Shown here: positions 8,278-19,896 of the stretch, piece by piece | Layout: every line of letters begins with the position of its first letter | Position numbering within the stretch: position 1 is the first letter of the stretch | Origin: Sperchopsis tessellata | Taxonomy: Eukaryota > Arthropoda > Insecta > Coleoptera > Hydrophilidae | DNA length: 28,170 nucleotides | NCBI GenBank assembly: GCA_033557685.1 | Contig: JAWQRN010000584.1 | Span: 1-28,170 of the forward strand | Reading direction: 5' to 3' | Notes under the pieces: model-generated | What the model was told of the DNA's origin: nothing | Database searches by the model: none | The model's input: the letters and a program-made list of their open reading frames with translations, nothing else | Position numbers and translations under genes: made by a program

Positions 8278-11200
8278 TTGTCTGTTCGAATATTTTATCA
8301 ATTTTCTGCAGTTTATGGCACAACCAGAGATGAAGAAGATGAAAGAACTGTAACAATAATGATAAATCAATGTTAACTGGTTCGTTTATATAGTTTATCT
8401 CGTGGAATTTGATAATATATGTACTTAAAACCTTATGTGCTAGTGTTTAATGATATATTTATCAGTTTAAACCAAGCTTAGAACTGTTTTTTAGATTTTT
8501 GGTGTGCATATCCAGCATAGGAAATGTACAGCATTATTTTCTTGGAGCTGTATTAGTCTAAAAGAATGTGAAAAAGAAATTTTTCCCGCACCTGTCTTGA
8601 AATATTATGATTTGCATATCCAATATTAAAAGGTGCTCAGCACGATACATCCACAAATTGAATTTCGTATTCAATTTTCCAACATTCATTTACTATTAAA
8701 GCATATAACTGTAAAGCCGACAATATTTCATATCTTGGGCTTCGAACGCGCGAAAGATTATTTTTGCACGCTAACTTCCTCAACTGCCCCCGGTGTGAAA
8801 TAATAATTACAGTGGTACGAATAGAAGTAGTAAAAGAAAACGAAAGCTGCCCTTTTTTACTTGTGTCTCAAAAAAACTGAAAAGCTATAATAGGCAAATT
8901 ATTCCTAATATTTACTTGACTTTATATATTTATATATTCTATGTAGCACGAAATTTTCAAGTTTCATTTTAATTGTGTTATTAGTATGTCTGATAGTTTT
9001 TGTCACCCTCGTAATAACTTCCGTTAACTTGAAATAAGTAATGTAATTTAGAAAGTGTCCCATAAATGAGATTTTTATTTGAGTGGTTAGAAAATATTCT
9101 AGTCTTATTTTAAGAAATAAAACTGTATTATTTGAATGCTAGTCATATTATTTTAATTATTTAAAAGTATAAGCATTTAAATTCTGTGTTTAAGAACAAT
9201 AATTTAATAGAAAATGGGGAGTGGTCAGATCGTGGTCTGCATCCACTTTGGCCAAACAGGTAGCATGGTTATCTCAATGCAACTTCATTATTATGGAGGT
9301 TAATTACTGGATATCATTAGGTATGTATAAGTGTTTGTAATATACATATATACACATACAGATACTGACAGATACTTTCGTTTCGTGTGCAAAGTTTGTT
9401 GACGTTATAAAAGTTATTTAGAAAACAAATCACATTTGAATTATTTCCATGTAAGTATTAATATCTTAAGCGAGAGTTTCAATCATCGACTCTAAGAAAT
9501 ACTTTAGGCATTTGTTGCAAAAGTTGTAATAGTGCCCACATTGGTTAGCTGCATGTCTTGCTAATGTTTCCTGCAATGGTGGGCGAAACTACGGCAAGAA
9601 GTAAGCTCAACATACGATTATCTCTCAGAAAACCTGAAGATATGTGTTTACGTTTTGTTGCGACACGACCATAACACCAAGTAACTTGCACTCAATGAGT
9701 AGAATTGATGTGTAGCCACCGAGAGATGTCTTTAGTAAATTAGAAAATATAAAAATGGACTGTTTTACCTTCAGCTTACCTGCCCGACCCCTACTTCTTT
9801 CGCTCATAACAGTACGCAAGTCATTTACAAAACAAGTTTTTATGTTAGATTGCGTTAAACGGCAATGTTCTATTCTAACAAGCATAACTATTTCCACTCT
9901 TCCCCTTACACAGTAAGACATAGAACTTGGACGTACATCCGGATTTCAAACAATTTTTTAAAAATGAAGGACATGCGCAATGGAATCATACATCAGTTTC
10001 CTTAAACGAGTTTTGTTTTGTCATTTAAAGTAACTGACAAACATCAATAGTTATCACGGATAACATTTACAGAAGAGTACACTGACAGACGTTATTTGAA
10101 CATAGGGGCTACTGATGACGGTGGTCGTAACGGATAATTTCACCAAAGAATACTATCTATATTTTCTAATATAATTGGCCGAGGCGTGTCTACTCTAGAA
10201 TACATGCTATTTTAACTCTACTTTTCATATATTAACATAAATAATCCACGTGTCATCATACGCTACGTCCGACCATTACCGATTGCTGATCGAGTTAACA
10301 TACATAATGTTAATGTTGAAAGAACCCCACTGATGATTCTATCGCACATTTAATATTTCTGTTTATTCTATAAAACTATGGATCCAGGATTTTAAAATTT
10401 CAGTTCGGATAATTTACCTAAAGTAGACAACAAATGTTTTTACCCGAAATGCGAGTTTTGAGAGTGCTGTATGAAATAATCCTCACAATAACTACGTATT
10501 GCCGGAATTCTTCACATGCAATGTTTGCAACTATAAACCATTTTTGTTTTGTTTATTGATTCATCGGACAAAAATAAATACTTTGTCGGGTGTTTTTACA
10601 AGAATGTACAAAACGTTGCTTAATATTCGCAGTTACCCTTTTGCTTCTAACCTAAAATTAGTATTTGTTTTTTCAGCCATCGACTAAATATTCGGTAAGA
10701 TCTTTGCGTTCCGACCAAAGTCACGGATAACTTCATAGTAAATAGTTATATATCCAATATTTCCATGATAGCAACTTATTGTGATGTCACGACATAGGCG
10801 CGTGATTTTACTCACAATTTTATTTCTTTGACAATTTATTTCTCAGCTGTCACTAGCTGTAAAGAACTATTATATCCTCGAGATATATCAAAATTTAAAG
10901 CAAATAATCAAACTACGTGAGAAATTATCATTTTAAAGGAAAAGTACGCCTCTCATCATATATATTTTGGAACTATCTCCATTAAAAACAGTAACATCTA
11001 ATAGCAGCCTCTTTAGCCAATCTTGATCACGTTTCTTATACATATATGGTTTGTTATTTATATGAAAACCATTTACTTACCTTTAAAAGTTTGTGAGGCC
11101 AGTACATATTGACTTATATAATTTTTCTTTCTTCTAAAGGATTAAAGATTCATTAATGTATTAAATCTGGGTTTAATATTCAGTCGATGTTGTTTTTCTT

Positions 11201-11297
11201 TTTAATAAATTATTCAACGAATCTGTTTTAAAACATAAAGGGAATAGAAATTGTTACCTACCTAATCTTTCATTTTATTTTATATTCATATCCTCAA
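8278..11297. other. Long stretch without recognised genes
   Basis: AT-rich DNA with no motif I can assign on either strand. The largest open frame is 98 codons on the minus strand (9625-9921), with no recognised domain. A 62-codon plus frame (10499-10687) is also unassigned. A short TA/CA simple stretch is near 9343-9362. No splice-flanked exon with familiar coding content was seen. Confidence 0.5.
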
Positions 11298-11335
11298 ATA
11301 TATATATATATATATAAATATATGTATATATACAG

Positions 11336-11386
<51 letters not shown>
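11298..11386. repeat. Compound (TA)n microsatellite
   Basis: Two TA tracts are joined by a short interruption (tgtatatatacagaaa); the second is about 48 bases of uninterrupted TA. The array stops shortly before the first readable part of the RTE-like element. Confidence 0.95.
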
Positions 11387-11390
<4 letters not shown>

Positions 11391-11429
11391 TTCCTCAGTG
11401 GAAGTAAAGGCAGCTATTGGCATCGTAGA

Positions 11430-12835
11430 AGGCAGAGGGTGCTAAAAATCCGCGGAGTATAAACAGTTGCCAAACAATATTAAATGTGCACACCTACAAC
11501 TGCAGCACATAATTCAGCGAAGCAATTGTTTTGCTGGAATAGGAATTGGACAAGATTCCATTGAATATTATAGCTCTGAGAGTACGTGTACCGTGACATT
11601 ATCAATAGAATAAATGTTGGGGTTGGTGTCATGGTTCACAAAAGTCTCAAAAACCGAATAATTAATTTTGAGAGCACATCGGACAGAGTCGCAGAATTAG
11701 AAATAAAGATTTATAGGTGAAATGAACTCCAAATTCTGCAAATTTATGCCCTAATAAATAGTCATTGAGACGAGAAGGTCGAAGCGTTCTATAAAGACTT
11801 GACAGATCTTCATGAGACCTCAAATTCAAATTTTTAGATCTTCTTAGGGGGTTTTAATGTAAAAGTAGGAGTACCTTGTCACGAAAATGGACCTGGTAAC
11901 GCCCAAATAATACCAGGAACAAGATTGACTACCTACTCAGAAAGAGAAGAGCCATAATACTAGATTGCATAGTTCTCAACCCTTTTGATACTGAAAGTGA
12001 CCACCGTGTTGTTTGATGTAGAATATCTATAAATGTAAAATTAATAAAATTAAGACTAATTAATAACGGCTGTAAAAAAATTATCTTGTACCATCTAAAC
12101 TCTTATCAAGAAATATTTCAACTAGGGCTTAAAATTAAATTCTGTAACTCTGAAAAAATACAATGATGTAGATAATGTGTGTCATATAATAACACATACG
12201 GCTAGAGTTATAGGTAGAACTGCAAATGGAAAAAAGTTGTCGAAAATTTCTGAACGTACTGAGACATTTCAAAGACAACATAGAACTAAAAAGTAAAGTA
12301 AAGACAAGAAGGCAGAATATAGCCAACATTCAGGCAGCATAGGAGCTACAGACAGGAGAAGCCGAGACATATGATTTGGAAAAAGCAATACATTTCTTTC
12401 AGATCTGAAAACGGTGAAGGAGTTAATGATACAGAGGAAATCCTTGAATTAGTTGGATAATTTTACAAAGAAATATATCGAGATGATGCTAGCTATACAT
12501 AATCCTCTTGTGAGGAAGATTTTCCACCAATATTACTCTCATAAGTTGTACATGCTCTAAAATAAATGAAGTGTGGAAAAGCACCTGGAGAAGATGAGAT
12601 TACAGTTTACATTCTAAAATTTGCTAGATATGATGTATATACAGCCCTGGAAAAACTGTATATGTCATGCATAGAAAAGAAATAGATACCGGCGTCTTGA
12701 TATAACCTTTTTCTATCGATAAGTGACTATTATCTCTAACTTGCGATTATTAAGTTTACTTCTACCCAAATATATGCCCCTAAAACCATTTGGGTCAACT
12801 AGCTCGTATTTTAACTAACAAAATCTTATACACAC
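11430..12835 (+). mobile_element. RTE-like LINE, 5' half only
   Basis: This is a non-LTR retrotransposon remnant of the RTE-like type, with a single endonuclease-reverse transcriptase ORF. It reads from the endonuclease N-terminus (about 11480) to early reverse transcriptase (12835). The endonuclease segment includes VGVGVMVHKSLKNRIINF (about 11614-11670), SDRVAELEIKIY, a decayed LQIYAP block, a GGFNVKVG block (normally GDFNAKVG), NKIDYLL...RRAIILD (11918-11970) and the catalytic SDH (11996-12004). A basic linker follows (about 12240-12360). The reverse transcriptase begins with MKCGKAPGEDEIT and ILKFARYDVYTALEKLY (12566-12662), which is the KxGKAPGxDxIP block, and ends near LARILTNKIL (12799-12828). 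The catalytic palm is absent. Stops and frame changes are frequent. Clade assignment rests on motif style, so other related LINE clades remain possible. Confidence 0.8.
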
Positions 12836-14345
12836 ATGAAACATTAACAATTGTTATAAATCGATTGTAGGTATAACTGCAAAACATATAGGACAACGTA
12901 TCCAATACTAATAAAAATGTATATTTATGTATAAAGTATGTTATAATTAATGGGAACAAACAGTAGTTAGAATAGAAAAGAGTTCTGTTTAGTTCTTTAG
13001 TCTAGCACGAAACACATAAAGTACATTCATCGTATATAAGCACAGATTTTTTATTATTTTCTATATTTCTATTCTAAGACACTTTTACAAATAGATGGGC
13101 TCTAAACGGAAAACAGCTGATATTTTAGCATTGGCATTACAAATGTAGTGTTAAAAAAACTTCTGATTGCGGCCTCGCAAAAGCAGTCAGTGGGAAGCTA
13201 TATTTTCATGAACCGACACGCAACAAAATCATTTTTTATTTAAATGTCCGTTTTTGCGCATTGCTAGAATGTCTGCGATAGAATTTGAACGCTGCATTTA
13301 TAATTCGTCTTTGTCAAAATATTTTAAACTGAAATTAAATCACCACCATATGTTGCGGTCGAAGTAATGGCCCGTGTATTTCAAAATGTATCTGGACTGA
13401 TACATTTTACAACTTTATTGGGATTTTATTTTTAGTAATATATTTTCAACAGTTTCAAGCATTATTGCTGATATCCATATATTTTCAAATTTTTTTTTTA
13501 TTATTATGTGTACGTATAATTTTACAGCGGAATAATCGCGGAGATTCCGGACTAGCAGTGACGTCTTACGTACAAAATAATACCCTTGTCTCAGGCGGCA
13601 AATAAAAATACCGCAGTCTTTTATTGATAAATGAAGTAGTAGGAGTCACAAAGAAATGTTGTATGTGTGTCTTGTACCTAAGAAAAACATTCGTGGAGTG
13701 GAGAAGCGATAGAATTGAATCAAAATACAAGATGAAGTTTAAGACGTTAATTGAACCAATCGTAACTATGCTAATTCATGGATCTAAGCATCAATACAAA
13801 CTAAGGTTATGATAAGTAAACATGTTGTGATTGTGCCAAATAATAATTTTTAAGTTTACCAGAATGATTAAATGTACATGAAAATGAGCAGAGTTATTAG
13901 ACTTTGTGGAAAATATGGACTTACATTTCAGGAAAACTGTATTCTATCAGTTGCCTTAGAGCTCTAGAAGCTGTCGCCTAAAATCAAATAGACCATTCTA
14001 TAATTGACAACCCACACGTAATACAACGTAATAAGCTTGCTCAATAATATAGGTAGACTTGCAGTTCCGGGAGCTGTGATCTAAAACTGCCTTTAAGTCA
14101 ACAAAATAATTGAGATACACCAGAATGTTTACAGTATTCCAGTATAAGAAAAACCAGATAATTACTTAGCTAATAAATAAACATATTTTGTAATATTTCA
14201 ATACGCTGAGTATTTCAAATGTATAACTAAGCAATATGTGTAAGATATTTAATAATAAAATGGGTATTGAGCATTAACTAAGAACAGATAATTTAACTGA
14301 ATGCATTAGCGACGATATCAATGATCTAAATGGCTAACTTCGGTC
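12836..14345. other. No recognised gene
   Basis: AT-rich sequence. A 62-codon plus frame at 13624-13812 shows no family motif. A moderately GC-richer patch lies at 13525-13615. The last 200 bases may contain the unreadable 5' edge of the LINE that follows. Confidence 0.45.
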
Positions 14346-14689
14346 AAAAAAATGTACGATTGGTAAGATAATTGTCTAGGAGGAGTCTAGCCTAACTTCC
14401 ACCAATCGAAGTCATTAAAAACCCCATAGAAACATCACCAATACTCTATCAGTCTATCAATATAAGTAAACTATTGAAATAAACGGTCATCCCAAATTTA
14501 CCTCATCGCTCATCAAAACTTCTTAGTTAAAAAATGTTTATAGTTTGGAGACAAAACCATCTATGAAATAGAGTGGCCTAACTAACAAACTATGCACATA
14601 TCAAATCTTAATTAGGAATGCTCTGAGTAACAACCCTTATAAACCCCTGCGCAAGGATTAGACGCAAAATCGTGAAGCGTTCCACATTA

Positions 14690-15345
14690 TTCTCCAAAAT
14701 TCTACCGAGAATAACAAGTCACTCTCATTTGAATCTCTACATGACGATGATTATGTCCCTTTTACTATATGGGAGCCAAAATCAGCCTTCTCAAGTGTAC
14801 GGGGCTCGCAAAAACCTTGCAAATCTTTAAAGATGGTCTAATATCAATGAACTTGTCTTCTTTACAGCTAAATCAATAGCAGTTATCTTCTTAAGTCGTT
14901 GTTCTTTGAATCCTCAGCATCAAGTTGAACAACCAAAACATCAGGTTTGCTGCGTCATATCGCTATTTGGGAATGGAACATGACTCCAAACTGACCTGGA
15001 GGAAACATATCCAGTACAGTATATCCAAAACCCAAATTTCAATTAATTTCCTAAGATTGCTTAGGCATAGTAGCTAGGGTGCTGATAGAAAATCACTACT
15101 CCTCTTATAAAGAGCTTTCGTACCAGGTTTCATTATGGTTCCATTTTTTTACTACTCTGCTTCCAAATCTAATTTGAGTACCGTTGACCCCATTCATCAC
15201 CGTGGTATCCGATTGTCAACTGGTAATTTTAGAACAAACTCCGTCAGTAGTTTATATGTGGAAAGTGCTGAACAGTCACTACATATTCGTGGAAACCTTT
15301 TACTTTTACATTACGCCGCATTCCTGAAATCTATACCATTTCATA
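14690..15345 (+). pseudogene. LINE reverse transcriptase palm and thumb
   Basis: This is the catalytic half of the reverse transcriptase. The YADD box appears as HDDD at 14740-14751: the two catalytic aspartates are kept but the preceding Tyr-Ala pair is altered. Downstream are a decayed LQRWSNIN block, FTAKSIAVIF, YLGMEHDSKLTW and RKHIQY in different frames, then the well-preserved thumb and post-thumb segment STVDPIHHRGIRLSTGNFRT...SLYVESAEQSL (about 15173-15285). The last piece lies in an 87-codon open frame at 15135-15398. The HHRGIRL / FRT / SLYVE series is characteristic of I- and Jockey-type LINEs in arthropods and other invertebrates. Confidence 0.85.
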
Positions 15346-15609
15346 TTCATGTTATTGTCTTTTTGATTATCTTCATATCTATGAGCACTATCCAATAAGC
15401 AAGTTGTAATTATACCTAATTAACTTTCGTCTCTAGGACCTCCTTCATTCACTAAATATTGACCATCTATGTATTTCCTAAGCGATCCCCTTCAACACCT
15501 CCTAGGCTAATCGGAAAGCAACCATAATCTTCGACCTTAACAAAAATCCCACAAGTACCACCAAATATTCAAGGGAATCTCCAATACATATCAATCACAT
15601 AAAATAAAA

Positions 15610-15990
15610 TATACAGGCGGTTCGAAATCCTATAATTATGTTGGCTTCGGTGCCATTTATGGGAGTTACTCTATTAAAAGAAAATTGCCTAACATAACCT
15701 CAAAAGTCAGTGCTGAAATTCTAGCCATACTCAACCCTATCATTGGTCTCTGCTTCTCGTTTTCGCAAATTCCTCATAGCCTCATATAGCTTAAGTTCCC
15801 TACTTTCTCATTAAAAATCCCATATTAACCCTTATACAAGACAATATATACTTCTTGCAGTAACAACAAAAGGAAATAATATTTTTCTAGATTCCCAGCC
15901 ACATCGGCCTGGATGGTAATAAAGTGCAGATAAAGTCGAAAAATTGGCATCCGTGGAAGGTCGCTACTACCTTACAACTACTGACAAAAA
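15610..15990 (+). pseudogene. LINE-encoded RNase H domain
   Basis: This is an RNase H domain, which would degrade the RNA strand of the element's RNA-DNA hybrid. It starts with YTGGSKSYNYVGFGAIYG, where the family has YTDGSK: the first catalytic aspartate is replaced by glycine (codon 15616-15618). The catalytic glutamate region SAEILAIL is present (about 15710-15735). After a frame change, IPSHIGLDGNKV follows a TAG stop at about 15889 where Trp is usual, and ADKVEKLASVEGRYYLTT continues to about 15984. Presence of this domain supports assignment of copy B to the I group. The catalytic substitution alone would abolish activity. Confidence 0.85.
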
Positions 15991-16006
15991 ATTTCCATAA
16001 AGTAGA

Positions 16007-16215
16007 GATGTCTCAGTGGCTAAGTACTAAAAAGTGGTTCCGTCCGGGAGGGACATAAAACTGTAGGTCCCGTGTATTGTAGGTAAACAAAAACCTCATG
16101 CATGTTAAATAACCCAATTTCAGTTGCAACACTGATTGCGATAAAATTACCAGATGTAGTAGGCCATAGTAGCGGAAATAGGCTGACATTCAATAAACAA
16201 ACAAACAAACAATAG
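16007..16215 (+). mobile_element. tRNA-derived SINE, copy 1 (nested in LINE B)
   Basis: The head has a tRNA-like A box (TCTCAGTGGCTAAGTAC, 16011-16027), as expected for an internal RNA polymerase III promoter. The body includes GGGAGGGACATAAAACTG...GGTCCCGTGTATTGTAGGT, which closely matches the reverse complement of 20040-20105 in copy 2. It continues through TAGCGGAAATAGGCTGACATTCAATAA into a (CAAA)n tail ending about 16213. The region between the A box and the GGGAGGGAC block is shorter than in copy 2, so copy 1 seems to have lost the B box and some adjacent sequence. Candidate target-site duplication: ATAAAGTAGA (15997-16006) and ATACAAGTAGA (16216-16226). It interrupts the I-type LINE between RNase H and its C-terminal block. 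Confidence 0.8.
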
Positions 16216-16446
16216 ATACAAGTAGAACTTTATGAATCTTGGCAGAATGCTTGGTCTGCGACATACATAATATACTGCGGGAAGTCAAGGATTCTATTAA
16301 ATCTTGGGTTACATCATCTCACTGCAATAGAGTGATATAAGTGGATCTGACTAGATTATGTATACGACACTCTCGGACTCGTACCTCCTGAACAGACTAA
16401 ACCTACCCCAATACCAATTATGTAATGCTATCGTGTGTGTTAAACT

Positions 16447-16500
16447 CATCTTAATTTAATTTCAGCTTTATGGACATAAAGCGGAAATTAAAATAAGATG
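16447..16500. repeat. Near-perfect hairpin, 26-bp arms
   Basis: The left arm 16447-16472 and right arm 16475-16500 are reverse complements with two mismatches, separated by only GA. It sits directly after the readable end of LINE copy B. The two-base spacer argues against a processed microRNA precursor. It may be a small foldback element or a recombination-generated palindrome. Confidence 0.85.
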
Positions 16501-18229
16501 TCTTCGAATAGTATTTGAGCTTCCGAATAATCTCTACCTGATTCTTCAAGATCAGCAGGGAACTCCAGATAGGTTGTTCCTCTACTTTTAAAATTCCAAC
16601 ATGCTGAGTAAATAATAACCGAGTATACAAGAATATCTGTATTAATAAATATTGCAGCTATTGACGGAGTAATTATGGATGTAGATCATTTGCTATTTTA
16701 TATTAATATCGTTCGTACAAATGTATCAACCGGGTCCTCCGGAATTTTGTTTTTCCATTTTTTCGGCGCTAATAGTCTAGATGCTGATGCGCCTTAAATC
16801 CAACCAACATCCTTCTGGATTGAAATGTACACAATACATTCTCCAAAACTGTCAGAAATCTTCGGTTTCTACGGAATGTAAATGTTGATACTCTGATGAT
16901 AAAATAAGATAATGTCGGAGTAATAAAATATAATGTAGCAAAACTCTTATGTTAATTAATCAGAAATAGGATCGTAAGAAAAATAGTTTAGTCGAAAAAT
17001 TTAAATTAAAATGAAAAGTAGTTTATAAAAATATCCCGTGTAGTACAATAAATACATCGATAAATTGCATCGCATCCCTATAATATAGCGACACACTCTT
17101 AGTAAGTTTTAAAATTCGACTAACCAACTATCATGCCTATGCACGCTGATTTATAGCCACGAGGAGAAGTCGAAGCTTTACAAGAAGTTGACGCGTAATC
17201 AGTTTCTCCAGATAACAAAAGATGATTTGATTACATGGCAAATGGGCAGCCATAAACGATGAATATAAAATGGCGTACTGAAAAGAAAATATTAAATTAA
17301 TTAGGAAATTAGCGGGATCGCTACAGTTAGTGTTTTAATTAAACCTGAGGTAGTGTGTTCCATTTTGAAATTTTAACCATTGGTCATATTTATGATTCCA
17401 GAGGGCAGCTTTCATTTTATTAAGTATTAGCTACATTAGCCAGGGTAGCTAAATAAAAATTTAAAATAATTTTTTTTTAGGCTTGAGCCCTTTAGATCAA
17501 ATAACAGAGATTCCTGAAACAGCATGCATGGTATTATACTGTTAAATCTGACTGACCATATGTAGATTAACATATGTCAACTGTGAAATCGCATTATAGT
17601 GATAATTTACTTACATATATTGAGCAAGCATAAATTTCTACTTACCTGAAAAAAATAAACAAGACATTAGCATGCAAAATAAATTATATAATTACAGAAT
17701 ATATTAGCATTAATTCTGACCTTTTATGTGTTTACGATAAATGAATTTGAACTTTGGCGTAATTCCAAATATCTAAGGGCTATTGAGAATGTTTAAAGGT
17801 TATGCTGCCGTAGGATGTCTGGTGGTTCTTCTTGGTCTACTCTTCTAGTGAGCTTTTGCTATCCTCTCCTAAAATTGTGCAGGTCATTGTAAGGGACAGA
17901 ATTTTGTAATTTTTTGAGAGAAATAATAATTATTCAATTGAAAAAATAGTAATTCGACTGCAAAAATAACTAAATATTATTGATCTAGCTTTCGTTTTCT
18001 GGGTGGTTCCAATTCTTTATTTGTCCAATATAAAATGTTCGCTTTTGTGGCATATTTATTCTGGAGGTGATATTATCGGTTTACAAAGGGTTTCTGTTAC
18101 TTATTACAAGTTTCGAGTCAGATTCAAGGTAGTTTTCTTGTACAACCCATTTTCTAAAGGGAACCATCGTTTCTTTTAAATTTTGCAATTTACTATCATT
18201 ATCTTCACTTCTTCCTCTTGCGGTAGGAC
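16501..18229. other. No recognised gene; possible LINE 3' end at right
   Basis: AT-rich sequence without a recognised reading frame. The right-hand part (about 17790-18229) may be the untranslated 3' region of the antisense LINE that begins at 18230, since no other feature accounts for it. No motif supports this directly. Confidence 0.4.
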
Positions 18230-19600
18230 GTAGCCTTGTCGGTTCTGTCATCTTTCTTCTTATAATTTCAAGGTGTAACTTTTGTAACAGTGATTAAATG
18301 GTCGTTTGGTGCCTAGCTTTTGTGCTTTTGCCCATTTCGCAAGTTGTTTTGGCCCCATTTTGTTACCGTGGTCCCACAAATAGCGGTACCGAGCTCTTGT
18401 CCATCCCACGACGTGGTGCATTCCCAGTTCCCTCATCGTGCCCTCTTTCCTTATTGTGCCTCTGAGTGTGATACACTATACAGTCATCAATCTCTTCATT
18501 TTCTTTGATCTCATTATCCTTTTTGTTTGTAATGCCTCAGCTCTTGTCTCTGCAGCATACGTAAGCTCTATATCTCTCAGATAATTTAGTATTCTACTTG
18601 TTTTTTTACCTCATCTCGTTGACCACTAACTTTTATTTGAATAGATGTTTAGATAGTACCATCGACTTGGTTTCTTCGCACGGTATTAGCATATTAAGCT
18701 GTTTAGCTGTTGTTTTCTAGTTGTATATCAGACGCTGTAGGTAATATTTATTCTTAAGTGCCAGAACGATAACATTTGCGTAATAAAAAATTCTTAGGGA
18801 GTGGTCACTCATTGTTTACTCGACAAAGATTTCATTTTATGTTTTCAATTATTTTTTCCATGATTATGGTAACCAGATGTAATATTTTCACTCTGTCTGA
18901 TGCCTATTGATATATTAATTTTATCTGCTAGCCCACAATTTATTTTAACTGATTTGTTATGACCCTTGTGCTTTAGGTCTACAAAACATATAAATATAGG
19001 TTGCCATAAGATGAAAATAGCATTGGTTATAAATCTGTTTTGTCAGAAGCCTTAGTGTTGTTTCTCAGTTATTTTTTGTGCCAGGATTTTAGTCAGTAGT
19101 TTTATGCCTCTGATTTTTAGACCTTTTTTATATGTGGGAATAGTAATAATTTTTTTCCATTCTTCTAGTATCGAACCACAGTTTGCAATTTTATAATTCT
19201 AATTTAGTATATTAAGTTGTCTAGTGACTTTACATTGTTAATTTTTATTTGTTGTTGTTCGTAACTCTTCCACTGTGAACCATCAGTTATCGATGGTAAG
19301 TTTTGTAGTTTTCCGTCTTGTTTTTTGTTGTTTAGAACTGTATGAAGATATATGACAACAACGTTTCTGAATTTTTGACATGCTCTTGTATTTCTTTATT
19401 ACTCGGTTTCTTTCTTCTTATCAGCATGCTCCATATACTTTTATCCCCTCCCCCTGCTAGTAGTGTTCCATCTCAACCGATAAACGTTCCTAGTATACTT
19501 TTGAGATGCCAGATCTTATTGCTGACTATGTTACTGATCTCTTTATAGATCTCGTACTCCTCTGGTATTCTGTTATTAATATGTTTAACCATTCGTATAA
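18230..19600 (-). mobile_element. Antisense LINE remnant, RT and C-terminal region
   Basis: This is a non-LTR retrotransposon read on the minus strand, from about 19600 down. It begins with IPEEYEIYKEISN and a decayed linker (KSIWSMLIRRKKPSNKEIQ, about 19390-19450). The reverse transcriptase entry follows as EEWKKIITIP (about 19160), then RGIKLLTKILA (about 19100), a degraded DLK.A and IRQ region, and the YADD box as YANV at about 18771-18783. Both catalytic aspartates are thus replaced. Further on are ETKSMVLSKHLF, a degraded LRDIE...AETRAE block, and the C-terminal segment GWTRARYRY, DHGNKMGPKQLAKWAK to about 18300. The style is that of invertebrate RTE-like or related LINE ORFs annotated as endonuclease-reverse transcriptase. 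Frame changes and stops are numerous. The endonuclease was not found. Confidence 0.72.
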
Positions 19601-19896
19601 ACCAGGGTTTGTTATTTTTAATCAGTTAGTGTTGATTGCTCTTCCCTATCATTAGGATATTTATATTGCCGAAGCGAACTAACACTACGCTTTTATGTGC
19701 AATATTTTCTATTATTTTCCTCTTTGGATATTTCTTTCTACCAGGGAGTGAAAAGCAGGTGGATCGTGTTTAAGGGGAAGAAACTAAATACTCGCCCCTG
19801 TTTGCGGAGCGCACGATGGTTTGAATTCATTCGCAAATTAGTGTAGAGGTAACTTTAGGTGGAAAATATGTATTAATATTAAAAAAGCCCCCTTAG
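19601..19896. other. No recognised gene
   Basis: Spacer between the antisense LINE and SINE copy 2. It could contain more of the LINE's 5' side on the minus strand, but I see no motif. Confidence 0.4.

Larger units (their letters stand above)
14350..16450 (+). mobile_element. I-type LINE copy B with RNase H, interrupted by a SINE
   Basis: This is a non-LTR retrotransposon remnant carrying the part missing from copy A: reverse transcriptase palm and thumb (about 14690-15345), RNase H (15610-15990) and a C-terminal block (about 16262-16430). The C-terminal block reads VKDSIKSWVTSSHCNR, then a decayed RLCIRHSR and SYLLNRLNLPQ. A tRNA-derived SINE sits inside at about 16007-16215, between RNase H and the C-terminal block, so the LINE is older than that insertion. 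RNase H points to the I group rather than to RTE or L1. The 5' limit is uncertain. A segment reading INGHPKFTSSLIKTS (about 14480-14525) is plausibly reverse transcriptase but weak. The element is inactivated by many stops and frame changes. Confidence 0.85.

Noticed and set aside
9625..9921. 98-codon minus-strand frame as a host gene
   Set aside because: No recognised motif or supporting neighbour; the length is within what chance allows over a 28-kb window read in six frames.
12135..12329. 64-codon minus-strand frame rich in hydrophobic residues
   Set aside because: It is antisense to the linker of the RTE-like element.
16020..16208. 62-codon minus-strand frame
   Set aside because: It lies wholly within SINE copy 1 and has no independent support.
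18320..18508. 62-codon Cys- and Pro-containing plus-strand frame that could pass for a small secreted protein
   Set aside because: It is the complementary strand of the C-terminal region of the antisense LINE.
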